A stretch of DNA of 64,000 nt. Origin: Atherix ibis (lineage: Eukaryota > Arthropoda > Insecta > Diptera > Athericidae). A program made the translations under genes and the position numbers. Location of the stretch: NCBI GenBank assembly GCA_958298945.1, contig OY282605.1, forward strand, positions 3,619,811 through 3,683,810, in the 5' to 3' direction. This document shows positions 45,976 through 57,809 of the stretch, piece by piece (the stretch's first letter is position 1; every line of letters begins with the position of its first letter). The notes below the pieces were generated by a model. The model saw only the letters and a program-made list of their open reading frames with translations, made no database searches and was not told the origin of the DNA.

Positions 45976-47842
45976 CAGTGGTACCTCGGCATACGAGTTT
46001 AATTCGTTCCGCAACCTTGCTCGTATTTCAAATTACCCGTATCTCAAAGCAAATTTCCCCATTGAAATTAATTGAACTGCCATTTATCCGTTCCAGCCCC
46101 CAAAATGGCACCCCAGTTATTTTTGTTACATGTTTTTGAATAAGAAAAATGTATTTATAAATGACAAATATTGTACAAAAACATAATAAAAGAGAATGTA
46201 AACAAATAAACTAGATTTATACAGTGTTACTTTCGCTTAATTTTCGTCACTGCTTTTCTCTTCACTGGTCTTTGCCTTTTTCGCCACGCTTTTCTCACTT
46301 TCACCTGTAGGCCGTTTAAAAAAAACATATCCAAGTAGGTTTGTTTCTTCCTCCCTTTCAGAAGTCATGTTCCGGAAATGAGTTAGGCAAGTGCCAGTTA
46401 ATAGCTCCGATGCACGACCAGTTGCATCTTTTTTTGGGTGCTTCTTTTCCACAAACTGTGAAACTCTCTCCCACATTCCCAAGATCTCCTTTATCTCATT
46501 TGTAGAAATAACCTTCTCCTCCTCTGCCTCCTCGAAACCAATTTCTCGCAGAACCTCCGCATGCTACTGTATAGCTTCTTAAAATTAGAAATCACCTGCC
46601 GATCCATGGGCTGCAGGATAGGAGTGGTGTTGGGTGGTAGGTAGAGAACCTTTATAAACTTGAACTCTTCGAGGATGTCATCTTCGAGATTCGGTGGATG
46701 AGCAGGAGCATTGTCGAGGATGAGAAGGGCTTGCACGGGTAGGTTGTTTTCCTGTAGATATTTCTTCCACAAAGAACTGCCCACAAAGAACTGCCTGGTG
46801 GCCCATGCCTTCGGGTTTGCCCTCCACATAAGTTGCAGTTTTTCTTTTAAAATCTTATGTGATTTAAATGCTCTGGGGTTTTCCGAATGCTATACGAGCA
46901 GAGGCCTGATCTTGCAGTCGCCACTCGCATTGGCGCACAGTGCTAAAGTTAACTTATCTTTCATGGGTTATGTAAGTTCTATTCGGCATCCTTTTCCAGA
47001 AGAGCCCTGTCTCGTCATAGTTGAAGACTTGCTGGGGGATATATCCTTTGGCTTTTATCAGTTCGGAAAACGTTTTAAGGTAATCCTCAGCTGCCTTCAC
47101 ATCCGAACTTGCTGCCTCACCATGCCTGACGACGGAGTGAATGCCGGTCCTTTTCTTAAAGTTTTCAAACCAGCCCCGGCTGGCTTTAAACGAGTCTTCC
47201 GATGCCTTGCCCGTGGAAGTGTGCGGGGTTTGCTTCAGCAAATCTCCGTAGATCGCTCGTGCCTTCTCGCAAATGATGGTCTGCGTCAAGGTATCTCCTT
47301 GAAGCTACTTCTCTTTCACCCACACCATCAGCAGTTTCTCCATATTTTCATGAAGGGAGGTTCGGAGCTTGGAAATTATTGTAACGCCCTTAGCTGGCGT
47401 TACACCCTCTATCGACTCCTTCTGTTTAAGCACAGTACATATCATAGACGTACATATCATAGACGCACACTTTGCTCATGTTTTTCTATAATTTCACGTT
47501 TTAATTCAATACTCATCATCTTTTTCTTAGCAATGAACTTTCCACTAACTTTCTTCAGATCCATGGTTATAAAAATAAATGAAGTACAACTGTAAATGTA
47601 CAAAAGTCACAAAACGCGAGCACAACTTATCAAAGATGCTTTGACAGCGCGAGCACATTTATAAGTGATTTTCTGACCGTGGCCAGGGGATTCACGCGGG
47701 AAAGCGTGACGCGCGGTTTATGTGGGACCGTTTGTGTGCGATCGTGGCCGACCCGCTAAGCAAAAAATCGCTCGCTCGACGGCTCGTATCTCAAAAAATT
47801 CGTACGTTGGGGCACTCGTACACGTATGTCAAGGTATGACTG
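45976..47842 (-). mobile_element. Tigger-like element (pogo superfamily), complete ends
   Basis: Left terminus CAGTGGTACCTCGGCATACG (45976 onward) and right terminus, read inward on the minus strand, CAGTCATACCTTGACATACG (from 47842) are typical Tigger inverted repeats. TA at 45974-45975 and 47843-47844 is the target duplication. Subterminal text (GCTCGTATCTCAAA / GCTCGTATTTCAAA) is also shared between the ends. It encloses a damaged transposase on the minus strand. Confidence 0.95.
46237..47565 (-). pseudogene. Tigger transposase (CENP-B-like) with stops and frameshifts
   Basis: The minus strand starts MDLKKVSGKFIAKKK at 47565. After two stops caused by a duplicated CGTCTATGATATGTA (about 47443-47475), it continues with a CENP-B-type DNA-binding region (KARAIYGDLL, SRGWFENFKKRTGIHSVVRH). 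The DDE domain follows: FNYDETGLFWKRMPNRTY with the first Asp (about 47030-46985), LLILDNAPAHPPNL with the second (about 46720-46680), and TPILQPMDRQVISNFKKLY with the third (about 46625-46570). The C-terminal tail ends at 46237 (EEKSSDEN). The pieces lie in different frames, so the gene is inactive, but all three catalytic residues survive. Confidence 0.85.
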
Positions 47843-48444
47843 TACAATCATTGTGGCTCATCAACGGGTTATTAAGTTTCTTATCATTTTTGCACTGGAA
47901 GCTATGACAGTATTAAAATGCTGACAATAGTTTCTTTGGGTCCGGAGGAAAAATAAAATTCAACAATTTTGACACGTTTTTGCACTGAGTATAAAGACAT
48001 TATAAAATTCTTTATAAACTGCAACAACAACAAAATATAAAAAGTTGTATGCAATTTTAAATCAGTCAGTCCCAGTTCGTTGTAACCTCTAATGTTAAAT
48101 CTGTATTTTTTATGGTTGTATGTTATGTATTTTGAAATAAAAGAAAACTACACATTTTTTTTTATTAATATTCATTTTATTTTTATAAATATTTTTTTAA
48201 TCTTCTTACAGTGAATTGTTTTTTGCTGTTGTTGTATTTTTTTTTTTTGCTTTTTTCTGTTGTGGTATTTTTATTTTTTCTTCTTCAATAAAACATTTCT
48301 TCTTTTACAATAATTTCAAGTTGGTAGTAGATTTTTTTTTACTTTGTTTTTCAATTATTTTTTGTTTGTTTTTGTATTAATTTTCTTACAATTTCATTTC
48401 GTTCTAACAATATGCAAATCACAGATGTTCACTTTTGTTACTCT

Positions 48445-48524
48445 AGGTATGTATGTGTGTATGTATAATTTGTATATGTATATTGTATATCTATATATAG
48501 ACATTTGTATATATGCATATATAC

Positions 48525-48553
<29 letters not shown>
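48445..48553. repeat. TATG and TA microsatellite with poly-T
   Basis: GTATGTATGTGTGTATGTAT followed by TATA-rich sequence ending in TATATATATATA and T15-type poly-T. Confidence 0.85.
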
Positions 48554-48555
<2 letters not shown>

Positions 48556-48729
48556 AATTTAATATAATAATATATTATAATTGTAAATCCTAATTTTTAA
48601 GCATAAAAAAATTATTATGATTTTATTTTGTATTTTCATAAAATTCTTTTTTTTTCAAAGAAAGAAATTAATTTTGAAAAGAAAAAAATCCTAAATTTTA
48701 TTTAGTATTATACAAATTGAACAAAAAAT

Positions 48730-48769
48730 AATACTAATTATAATAATAATAATAATAATAATAATAATT

Positions 48770-48801
<32 letters not shown>

Positions 48802-48803
48802 GT
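48730..48803. repeat. AAT trinucleotide microsatellite
   Basis: Runs of AAT broken once by ATTAATAATTAAT near 48768-48780. Confidence 0.9.
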
Positions 48804-49172
48804 AATGAGGAAATCTATGATAATTCTTAAAATAATATAATTATCTCTTAATAAAAGAATTCAATATTTTTTGAGAAGAAAAAGAAATTAATGAAAGTTT
48901 CTTATAAATTTTTTTTATTTAAAAAAAATAATAATAAAATAATCTTAGTAACAAGATTTAAATATTACAAAAAGAATAAACAAAATAAAAAGCATAAATT
49001 AAAAAAAATAAAGTAAAAAACTAACTTCAGTAGTTTTTTTTTTTTTTTTAAATTGAGTGCTTCGCTTAAAAAAGAAGGCAACAAAATGTGCATTGTAATA
49101 GTTAAAAAAAAAAAAATTTCTTTTTGTTTTTTCATCTCCCCCCCAATAATTTTTTTTTGTTTTTCGTAGAAT

Positions 49173-52100
49173 TTAATTATTATCATCTGGCGATGCTGCA
49201 TTTCCACCATCGGCGGTGGATGGTTGTTGCGGTGGTGGTGGAGCAGCAACAGCAGTATTAGAAGCTGATGTGACAACGACACTTGGGCCTGCAGCGGCGC
49301 CTCTCAGCGGTGAGCTATCCATGATGCCATTAACTTTTGGCGAAGATGAATTATCACAGTTCGCATAGACGTGCCTCCGCTGTGAGGTTTGTTGATTGCT
49401 GACGTCATCGTTATCCGATTCACGGATACTATTGCATGCACTGTTCGGAGTTTGAGGCGAATTTGGTATGTAGACATGTCGGGCGGTCGATGCACCTTCT
49501 TCAGCGTCTGTTTCACGAGCACTACTACCACTCACCGATTGATGCGTCGAAGAGTTTCGTAAACTAGCCGGCGGCGACCATACAGTTTGGTACAGTGGCG
49601 AAGCGAAGCAATAATGACGATTTGGTACTGTCGTGTCATAGCTGGGCAAATAGCTGTCCGACTCCAATGGATTGTAGTACTGCGAAGTTGACAATCCCGC
49701 GTACAATGGTGTCTGTCGGGTACTGTGTCGACCAGAATTCCAACCACGTGGCGTTCCGAAACTCCAGATCCTATGCGGTGGTCGCATCATGCTTGCGTAT
49801 ATACCACTGTATGCTTCGCGTGGTGTTTGTGGATTATAGTTATCACTCCAATTTACGTGAGTTGGTGTAAAATCCCCTTTTGCGTACATCTAAAAAAAAA
49901 TTCAATTCAAATTTATTTACAATTTATTCCAATTAGTAATTTTTTCATTCCTAATAATGCGATTTTTTTTTCTCATAAAAATATTTTATTGCTTCTTCGT
50001 TCTTACCTGAATTGGTCGACAGAAACCTTTACTCAAATGTCGCGGTACACCCATCGTATAGCTGTGACTGAAACCCACTTCATTTCCCAACAGGTACTCA
50101 TGGAATTTATTTGGAAAAAATTCAATGCTACGATAATTTTTATAAATAGTTTCCTAAAAGTAACAAAAAAAAAATATGAATTTTATTAAAATTTCAAGTA
50201 TTAAAAAAAAAAATTTGAAGAAAACTTTACGCAAGAATTCACCACGAAAATATTACACTTGTGGTGAGTTCGAACTTGATTTTTATTGGTGAACATTCGT
50301 TTTTAGACAGTTGCGAACCGAAAGGAAATTTCAAATGTGGATAATTTTTTCTTAGATTTTTGCTCACGAAATAAAAAATTATTTTTACAAAAAAAAAGAC
50401 AAAAACCTGTCAAAAAACTAATCACAGATTAACTTACCGTTAAATTTTTCTTCTTTTTGTAACTGGCCCAATTTTGAGCTTCAAGAATCAATTTGCCTCC
50501 TGGCCTCAACTGATTGAACATTCTTTTAAATGCCAATTTTAAAGCGGAATCCCCAAAATTCAAATGAATCCATTTTGTTATCGATAAACAAATAATTAAA
50601 TCGTACTGTTGCGTTTCATTGTTTATCTGGCTTTCATCTTTGAGTACGTAATTAGCCTAAAAGTTGTTTTCAAATTTTAATACGATAACAATTGAATAAA
50701 AGTAAATTTTACAAATAATTACCGTCCGAAATGAGACATTTTCCGGAAAACCTGGTGAACTCTCTTCTTTGGTTGTGGTTGCTGTGGTTGTTGTTGGTGT
50801 TGTGGTTGTATTTGTTGATGTCGATGTAGTCGCTGTCGCTGTCACGTTCGCCGATGACGAATGTATTGGGGACACATTTCGGAACTCGTCTATTCGCTGA
50901 ATAATACGATCGACATTGTTGTAGCACATCGAAAATGAAATCGGAAAAAATTCGATATTCTGACGATCAAGTTTTAGTTTTTGATTCGATTTTCGTCGAG
51001 CGTTCCTTTTCGATTTGGTCACTTTGACGACAGTCGGAGGGTTCGCAAACTCTGTACTTGCAGTTTCGTCGGATGTTTTGTCAGTCGGCGGTGCAGCAGG
51101 CGCATCGGCCGATTGATTAGCCGCATTTGGTGTGGAATTCGAAGGTAATTTGTTGGGAGTAGTTTTCGAACAGCTTGGCTCACTATTTCTACCACCGCTG
51201 TGCGGTTGCATTTTGGTTACGTTTGATGTTTCAGAAACATCATTCTTATTGGTAGCTGTTGGTGACTGATTTGTGATCTCGTCTGCTGCTGGAAGTGATT
51301 CAGAACACAGCCGATCACCTCGTTCCTTTGGAATTCGCACAAAAAGCGAAACGTTTTTGCGTGCTCTTTCGACTAGTTGAGGATCGATATCGATGCCTAC
51401 TATTGATTTGGGGGCAAGATTTTTAGCCACTGCAATTGTCATGTGACCAACATTACAGCCAATATCGAGCACATCCTTATCCCGGAACAAATGTGCATGC
51501 TGCTGGAATACCTTCAAGCGTACATCCATGAACTCGTTTAGATTCCGATAGCCTGAATACCTGTCATAGTTTCCGTACTGGTATTTTTCGTCTTCTGGCT
51601 TGAATTTTCGCTGTTTTTGTTGTTGTTGTTGCGATTGAGATTGCGTATTTTTCTGTTGTTGCTGTTGTTGATGCTGACCCAGTAGTGCTTTTTGTTGGGC
51701 ATCAGGATCATCGCCCGTATTATGTGAAATGTCTTCTGTCAAGAATTTTTGCACATCAACGTCAGGAGTATCGCCACGAATACTTTCGGCTAAACAAAAA
51801 CAGAGGCAAAAAAAAGAAGGAAATTTCATTAATTCTTTTTTTTAAAATTATCATCAAATTTACTCACATTCAATGGTTTTTGTCTCGTCCGTTGGACTAA
51901 TCAATTCTGATTCACTAATGGAAGTCGAATGAACTCGAGACGTTTTACGGGCACCGGTCGGTACAGTTCGCGGCGGTCGTTTCCATGCGCCAGGCTGTGG
52001 TACAACGGGGCTGACAATTTTGTCCATCGAATCCATACGTCGGAACTGAAAAGAGAATTTCATTGAAAACATTTTCCATAAATAACAAAAAATTTTTGAA

Positions 52101-55100
52101 TCTTAAAAAAATGGTTTTTATTGAGTGTAAAAGTGAATTTTTTTTTGGGTAATTTTTTTTGTTAATCTTCCTATTTATTGTAGCAATATCTGATTTATTT
52201 ATGATATAAATGACTGGCTGATTATATTTACTATCATGAATTATTACTACGCCCACACTTGAAATATGAATTCGCTTCAAGAAGAGATGCTCTCGTGCTA
52301 TGGATTAATTGATAACTAGTGAATTTCTTCAGTCTAACTTTCTCAAACTAAAAGATTCTGGTTTCAAGTGAGATACGATAAAACATAGAACTTTTCATAA
52401 TAATCTCATTAAAGAGTTCCTTAATATCATTTTACTAGAAATTGTAAATCTCCATACAGCCTATGAATTTGTGCACTTCAAGCGCTTACCACTCGTGAAA
52501 TATTGTCGGTTCCCAAAATTTTAAGAATGTGAATTGCTTACAAATGATCACTCGCGATAGTTTTATTATCTTGCAGAAGTGCATCGCAACTTCCTATGTA
52601 AAATGAATATGATTATGTATTTAGGATTAAGATTCTGTATAAATACTCCAGATTTAGAAAACTGGATTAAGTCGGTTTGATCCTCTTTAAAATAAATCAT
52701 TTTTCTAAGAATTGGAATGTACGAAAAGTATCGAAAATTTTGTGTTTTTTCAAAACTTATTTATTTATTTATGAATATCTATTTTGCCGCCTTCAAAGTA
52801 ATCCCCACCAGATATTATACACTTGTACCAACGTTTTTCCCAATCCTCGAAGCACTTCAAAAAAGCATTTTTTGTGATCTTGTTCAGTTCCTCCTTCGAT
52901 GCCGTCTTTATCTCCTCAATCGTAGCGTAGCGTCGTCCTTTTCATGGGGCTCTTCAAGAAAAAGTCTGGAACAACAGGGGGCCAGATGTGGGGAATACGG
53001 TGTCTGCGGCATTATTAGTGTGTTGTTTTTGGTCAAAAATTCGCGCACAAGAAACGATCCGTGAGCAGGGGCGTTATCATGGTGCAAAAGCCAAGTTTTG
53101 TTCTTCCATAAATCCGGGCGTTTCTGGCGCATTGCTTCGAGCAACTTGCGCATAACTTGCAGGTAATATTCCTTATTGACCGTTCTACCCTGTGGCAAGA
53201 ACTCATGATGCACAACGCCCCTGCAATCGAAGAAAACTGTAAGCAAAACCTTCACATTCGACCTAACTTGGCGCTTTTTTCGGTCTTGGCTCGTGCGGCA
53301 GCTTCCATTGGGATGATTGAGCTTTGGTTTCCACGTCATAGCCATAAACCCATGATTCGTCACCAGTTATGAGCCTCTGGAGCAAATTTCGGTCATCGCG
53401 GACAGACTCCAACAGCTCCTTAGAAATGTTAATGCGATGTTGTTTTTGGTCGAAAATGGGCAAAAATCGAAGACGAGCCAAAACACGTTCTGAACATTCA
53501 AAATGGCCGAACTTGTCGGTATAAGTGAGAGACATGAGTACCAACATAACGCCACAAAAAAATCGAATATACGAAACCCGCGGAAATACTTTTTGAACAG
53601 ACTTCGTATTATTTAACAAGGCCAAGTAACGTGGCCTTACCATTCCTGGATCTTTTATAGAGTCTATTTTTAATCTTAACTAACACCAAGTCACTGGTAA
53701 AGACTTTAATCCCCAAATGCTCAACCTGAATCTGAATTGACCGGTGAGTAAAACTTCATCGAAACTAAGTGAGTTTCGAATAATAACGTCTACATTTCGA
53801 AGTAATAAATATTAGGAAAATTTCGAAACTTATTACAATATATTATTTTGAATATTTACTAACTGACAATAAATATAAAATGCAAATTATTCGCCATCAT
53901 CTAAATTGATTTTTAAATTTCAAATGATAAAAAATGCTCAAAACTTACTTTGTTCTTAATGGAATTTGGTCCTTCGCTGACTTTTCGTTTCCGTCCGCCG
54001 TTTGGATTTGCCAAGAGCTGTTGCTGATGCTGTTGGTGTTGTTGCTGATGCTGATGCTGATGCTGCTGCTGTGGATGATGATGGTGTTGGTGGTGGTGTT
54101 GTTGTTGCGGCTTCTGTTGGTGATTTTGTGCATATTCGACAGCGATTCCTAAATCGAGCCGTAAATCTCGTGTGGCTCTCTCTCGATCCACACTTCGCCG
54201 AACAATTGAGTTTGGAACAGCCGAAGATATTGGGGCTGCTCCGGCCGGGCTAAGCGGATTTGACGCTGGTGCGAGCGTAGCCGTTGCGGTAACACTTGCG
54301 ATGGTTGTACTAACGGTAACTGAAGATGATCCCACCACTGCCACGTCCAAAGTAGACGACGGCACGCTCTTGTTCTCGACGTTTTCCGTTGCTTCACCAC
54401 ATGACGGTTTCTCGTTGCTTTCTGGAATGACAGCCACTTCTCCAAATATTGTCTTTTCGGATGGAACAGAAGCCGAAGTTGTGCCAGCACCGCTCTCAGT
54501 TGCGGCTGGTGTTTCGATCTGTGGTGCCGGCACATTGTCTGTATTTTTCTCAAAGAATATGTTGGCGCTGCTCTCGACAACTATTGACGAAGTTGTATTC
54601 AACGAGATGCTGCTCGATGTAGAGTTGTCCAAACGTTTGCGTCTGGGTTTCTTTTTGCGGTTACGATGCTTCGACTTAGACTTCCGTTTCATGGGCGACA
54701 CCAATTGTTTCTCATATTCCAGAGAGTCCACCGGATCCAGTAAGTGCAGAGGATCATGAATGTTTGGCGGAATAATCACTTCGACCTTGGGTGGTGTTGT
54801 AATCGGCGATTGATGCGGGGTCTGATTCAACGCCTCATCTTGCAAGCTGTTCAAGTTTAGCGGGTCCGATATATTACCGCCGAGAAGAAACTTTGTTGGC
54901 GGCATTATAGTATCCTTGCATTGCATTTTTTCGGGCAGGAAGAATTTGGATCGAAGGGAAAATGGAGCTAGACGCTGTGGGTTTATTTTCTTGAACTTCG
55001 CTTTTGCTGTCTTCATCGCTTGCTGCACATGCTTACGGTGATTCTGTATCGTATTCTTTAAGCAGGCCATATTCTCCGTGTCTGCGCTATGGAGTTTCTG

Positions 55101-56240
55101 ATCAGCAGGATTGTGCGACTGCTGCGTCTGTTGCGGTTGCTGCTGCGGTTGATGCTGATGTTGGTGCTGAATCTGTGCTTGCGGTTGTTGGTGATTAATG
55201 TTCGAGTTTTTGTGACCGTATTGCTGCAGCAATTGTTGTTGGTAAATCTGGAGCAACTGCGGCGGGCACTTTCTGTTCGGCTTGAATTGCTTGTTTCGCT
55301 TCTTCTTCCGGTTCTTGCTCAACAATGGTCGCGGGTTTCGGAAGCCGTGCCTTTTCATTTTTACATTGTTTGCATTGCCGGCACCTCGAAAGTTTCTCTT
55401 ACCGGTAATGGTGTCATTTTCATGCCGCCGGCTATCGATTTCGACATCGCTTTGGGTACATCCATTTTTGAAATCACCACCACCAACCTCGTCGTTTTCG
55501 TCCACCTCGTTGTATTTACGCTTGTTCCGACTCGATTGTACCGGTAGCACATCATCGTCCATACTCTCCGAGGTACTCTGACCACCCGCCTCGTCCGCAT
55601 TATTTGGATCCAAACAGCCACTGTTGTACAATTCTAAATACTGTTCTTCGCCCAAACTCTTCGATCGAGGCTTCCGGTCTTTGGCAAACTCTTGTAAGTT
55701 CGAATCTTGACTGCAAACACTTTGCAAATGATGGCGTCGCTGATGATGGCGGTGATTGTGGTGATTATGATTGTGATTGTGATTTTGATTATGATGTTGA
55801 TGATGATGATGCTGGCGATGCTGCGGCTGCAATTTCTCATTAAGATTATCTTTATCAACCGATCGCTTCTGATTGTGATTATGGTTGTAATGATGATGGT
55901 GATGATGATGCTGATAATGAGGATTGCGCTGATGCTGCTGCAGTTGCTTCTCTGACTTTTGCTGCTGGTGCTGCTGCTGATCTTTCTGTTGATTCCCTTG
56001 CCCAGCAATTAACGGTTGCCTCTCTGTTCGATGAGGGACAATCCTATTTACCGGTACCAGCTTTTTGTCAGCCCCATCACCATCATCATCTTTACATGAA
56101 ATTAATTGATTCGATTGCGACTGCACCGGCCTAACATGCTGCAGCAGCGGTTGGACGATGTTTTCGTTGATTTGCTCAACAATTATTTCATGGCTCGCAA
56201 TCTTCGGTGATTTATTGTCGGCGATTTGTGCCATTGACAT
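49173..56240 (-). CDS. bin3: bin3 / MEPCE, 7SK snRNA 5'-gamma-phosphate methyltransferase
   Basis: Six minus-strand coding exons, 53949-56240, 51868-52045, 50723-51789, 50438-50656, 50007-50153 and 49173-49889, have GT-AG introns and consistent phases, giving about 1539 aa. Exon 1 is a low-complexity N-terminus rich in Gln, His and basic stretches ([17 protein letters not shown]). The methyltransferase (about residues 895-1300) has [15 protein letters not shown]-binding [10 protein letters not shown] (Asp about 932), [46 protein letters not shown] and [19 protein letters not shown]. Family members cap 7SK RNA and stabilise the 7SK snRNP that restrains P-TEFb; in Drosophila, Bin3 also acts with Bicoid. 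ATG at 56240 is the first in frame, but the frame stays open 18 codons upstream, so an upstream exon is possible. Intron 1 (1.9 kb) holds a mariner. Confidence 0.96.
52722..53606 (-). mobile_element. Mariner in bin3 intron 1, N-terminally deleted family
   Basis: TA at 52720-52721 and 53607-53608 flanks about 885 bases whose ends are degenerate relatives of GTCTGTTCAAAAAGTATCGC. The minus-strand (bin3-sense) coding remnant reads [20 protein letters not shown] (about 53465-53405), [20 protein letters not shown] (first catalytic Asp, about 53385-53325), [20 protein letters not shown] (about 53215-53155), [19 protein letters not shown] (second Asp, about 53090-53030), then YSPHLAPC, where the third Asp codon is lost. 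The HTH domain is missing. Frameshifts are present. Confidence 0.9.
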
Positions 56241-56634
56241 AGTATCATTGAAATAATTGATTACATCCGGACTTGCCACTTGAGTATGTACTCTCTTTTA
56301 AGGTCGGTGTCTTCGTTTACTTCTCTATGTGCCTGTATTTTACCCAGAACACCTTTTTGTAAACTCTCTTCTCCTAACCGATTTCAAGGATGTTTGATTG
56401 ATTTAATTTCTATTTTTACTTTGATTAATTTTGTTTTTTTTTTAAAGAAAATCTTAATTAAATTGACGATGCAGTTGTTATTGTGCTGTAAAAGAAATTA
56501 TTAAAAATAGATCAAGATTATAAAAAGTTTTTATTTATTTCATTAATATTAATAATACAGAGAAAAATTAAACGAAGAGTAAAGAAAAAACTTATTCTTT
56601 TCCGAAATAATGAGCACATAATACCAGGGGTATA
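56241..56634. promoter_or_regulatory. Probable bin3 5' region
   Basis: Between the bin3 start and the Mos1-like mariner. It should hold 5' UTR or an intron of bin3. CCTTAAAAG just upstream of 56300 on the minus strand is only a weak acceptor candidate. No TATA box is evident. Confidence 0.3.
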
Positions 56635-57807
56635 AGTTTAAATCCGCTGTTTAGTTATAGATGGCGTGAGTGAGCGTATTAAACTACCATGAACACGCCA
56701 TACTTTTTTTTTAATGAGTTTGATATCTGTCAAAATTAATCAGTGCACATTGTCAGCAATTTCGTACAACAACATACATTTTTCATTTGGTAATCATGTA
56801 TAGTTTTGTCCCAGAAAAAGAGCATATGCGGGAAGCTCTGCTTTTCTGCTTCAATCGGCTGCCGAATCGGATCGAATGCTTATGAAGACCTATGGTGACA
56901 GTGCTTTATCGGAAACAACGTGCCGATATTAGTTTCGTCGGTTCAAAGACGGTAATTTTGACTTGTGAGACAAGAAGCGTGAAAATTGGCCTAGGAAGGT
57001 TGAGGACCATCAATTGCAGGCTTTTTTGGACGAAGACGATACCCAATCGCAAAAAATGCTCGCGGAGCAATTGGGTGTTACTCAACCAGCCATTTCCATG
57101 CGTGTCATGGGGAAGATTGAAAAGATCGGAAAATGGGTGCCGCATGAATTGACCGATAGCCAGATGGGGCGACACCAAAACACATGCGAAATCTTGCTCG
57201 CCAGACAAAAAAGAAAGTCGTTCCTGCATCGGATTGTGACAGGCGATGAAAAGTGGATATATTTCAAGAATCCTAAATGCAAGAAATCGTGGGTTGATCC
57301 CGGCCAACCATCAACATCTTCCCCAAAACCAAATCGCTTCGGACGGAAGACGATGCTGTGCGTCTGGTGGGATCAGCAGGGTATCGTCTACAATGAGATG
57401 TTGAGACCTGGTGAAACTGTCAATGCCCACCGCTACCACCAACAACTGATCAAATTGCACCGTGCTCTACGTGAAAAAAGGACGGATTATCAACGAAGAC
57501 ATGACAAGCTAATTTTCCTTTACGACAACGCACCATCGCACTCGTCAAAAATGGTCCAAATCTACTTGGAGACACTCAAGTGGGAGGTGCTACCCCACCC
57601 CGCTTATTCACCAGACCTGGCCCCTTCCGACTACCACCTGTTTTCGTCGATGGGCCACGCGCTCGCTGAGCAGCATTTCGATTCTTATGAAGACGAAAAT
57701 GTGTAGCTAGCGAGGGCAAGTACTTTGAATAAATTTGTTTTTGCTTTCTATGAAAAATAAACATTTTTTTTTAAATAAAAAACAGCGGATTTAACCTTTA
57801 ACCCCGG
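56635..57807 (+). mobile_element. Mos1-like mariner (mauritiana-type), with ITRs and TA duplication
   Basis: Ends CCAGGGGTATAAGTTTAAAT...CCGCTGTTT (56635 onward) and the complementary AACAGCGGATTTAACCTTTA...CCCCGG (to 57807) form imperfect inverted repeats. TA at 56633-56634 and 57808-57809 is the target duplication. At 1173 bp it is slightly short. It lies about 0.4 kb upstream of the bin3 start codon on the opposite strand. Confidence 0.93.
56797..57706 (+). pseudogene. Mos1-like mariner transposase, truncated
   Basis: MYSFVPEKEHMREALLFCFN starts at 56797; a deletion, stops and shifts spoil the HTH part. From 57014 a long intact frame covers LDEDDTQSQKMLAEQLGVTQ, WVPHELTDSQM, RIVTGDEKWIYF (first Asp, about 57245), MLCVWWDQQGIVYNEMLRPG, FLYDNAPSHSS (second Asp, about 57525) and SPDLAPSDYHLFSSMGHALA (third Asp, about 57630). 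DD34D spacing is exact. The frame stops at 57706 after SYEDENV, losing about 50 C-terminal residues. Catalytic residues are complete but the DNA-binding part is damaged. Confidence 0.88.
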
Positions 57808-57809
57808 TA

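Larger units (their letters stand above)
47845..49172. other. bin3 3' flank with microsatellites
   Basis: Probably contains the bin3 3' UTR just below 49173. Poly-T blocks, a TATG/TA-rich stretch (about 48445-48540) and an AAT run (48730-48803) fill the rest. Confidence 0.5.

Noticed and set aside
46711..47595. 294-residue plus-strand frame
   Set aside because: Antisense of the Tigger transposase, whose catalytic motifs read on the minus strand.
54172..54759. 195-residue plus-strand frame and neighbours at 55004-55843
   Set aside because: Antisense shadows of the large first coding exon of bin3.
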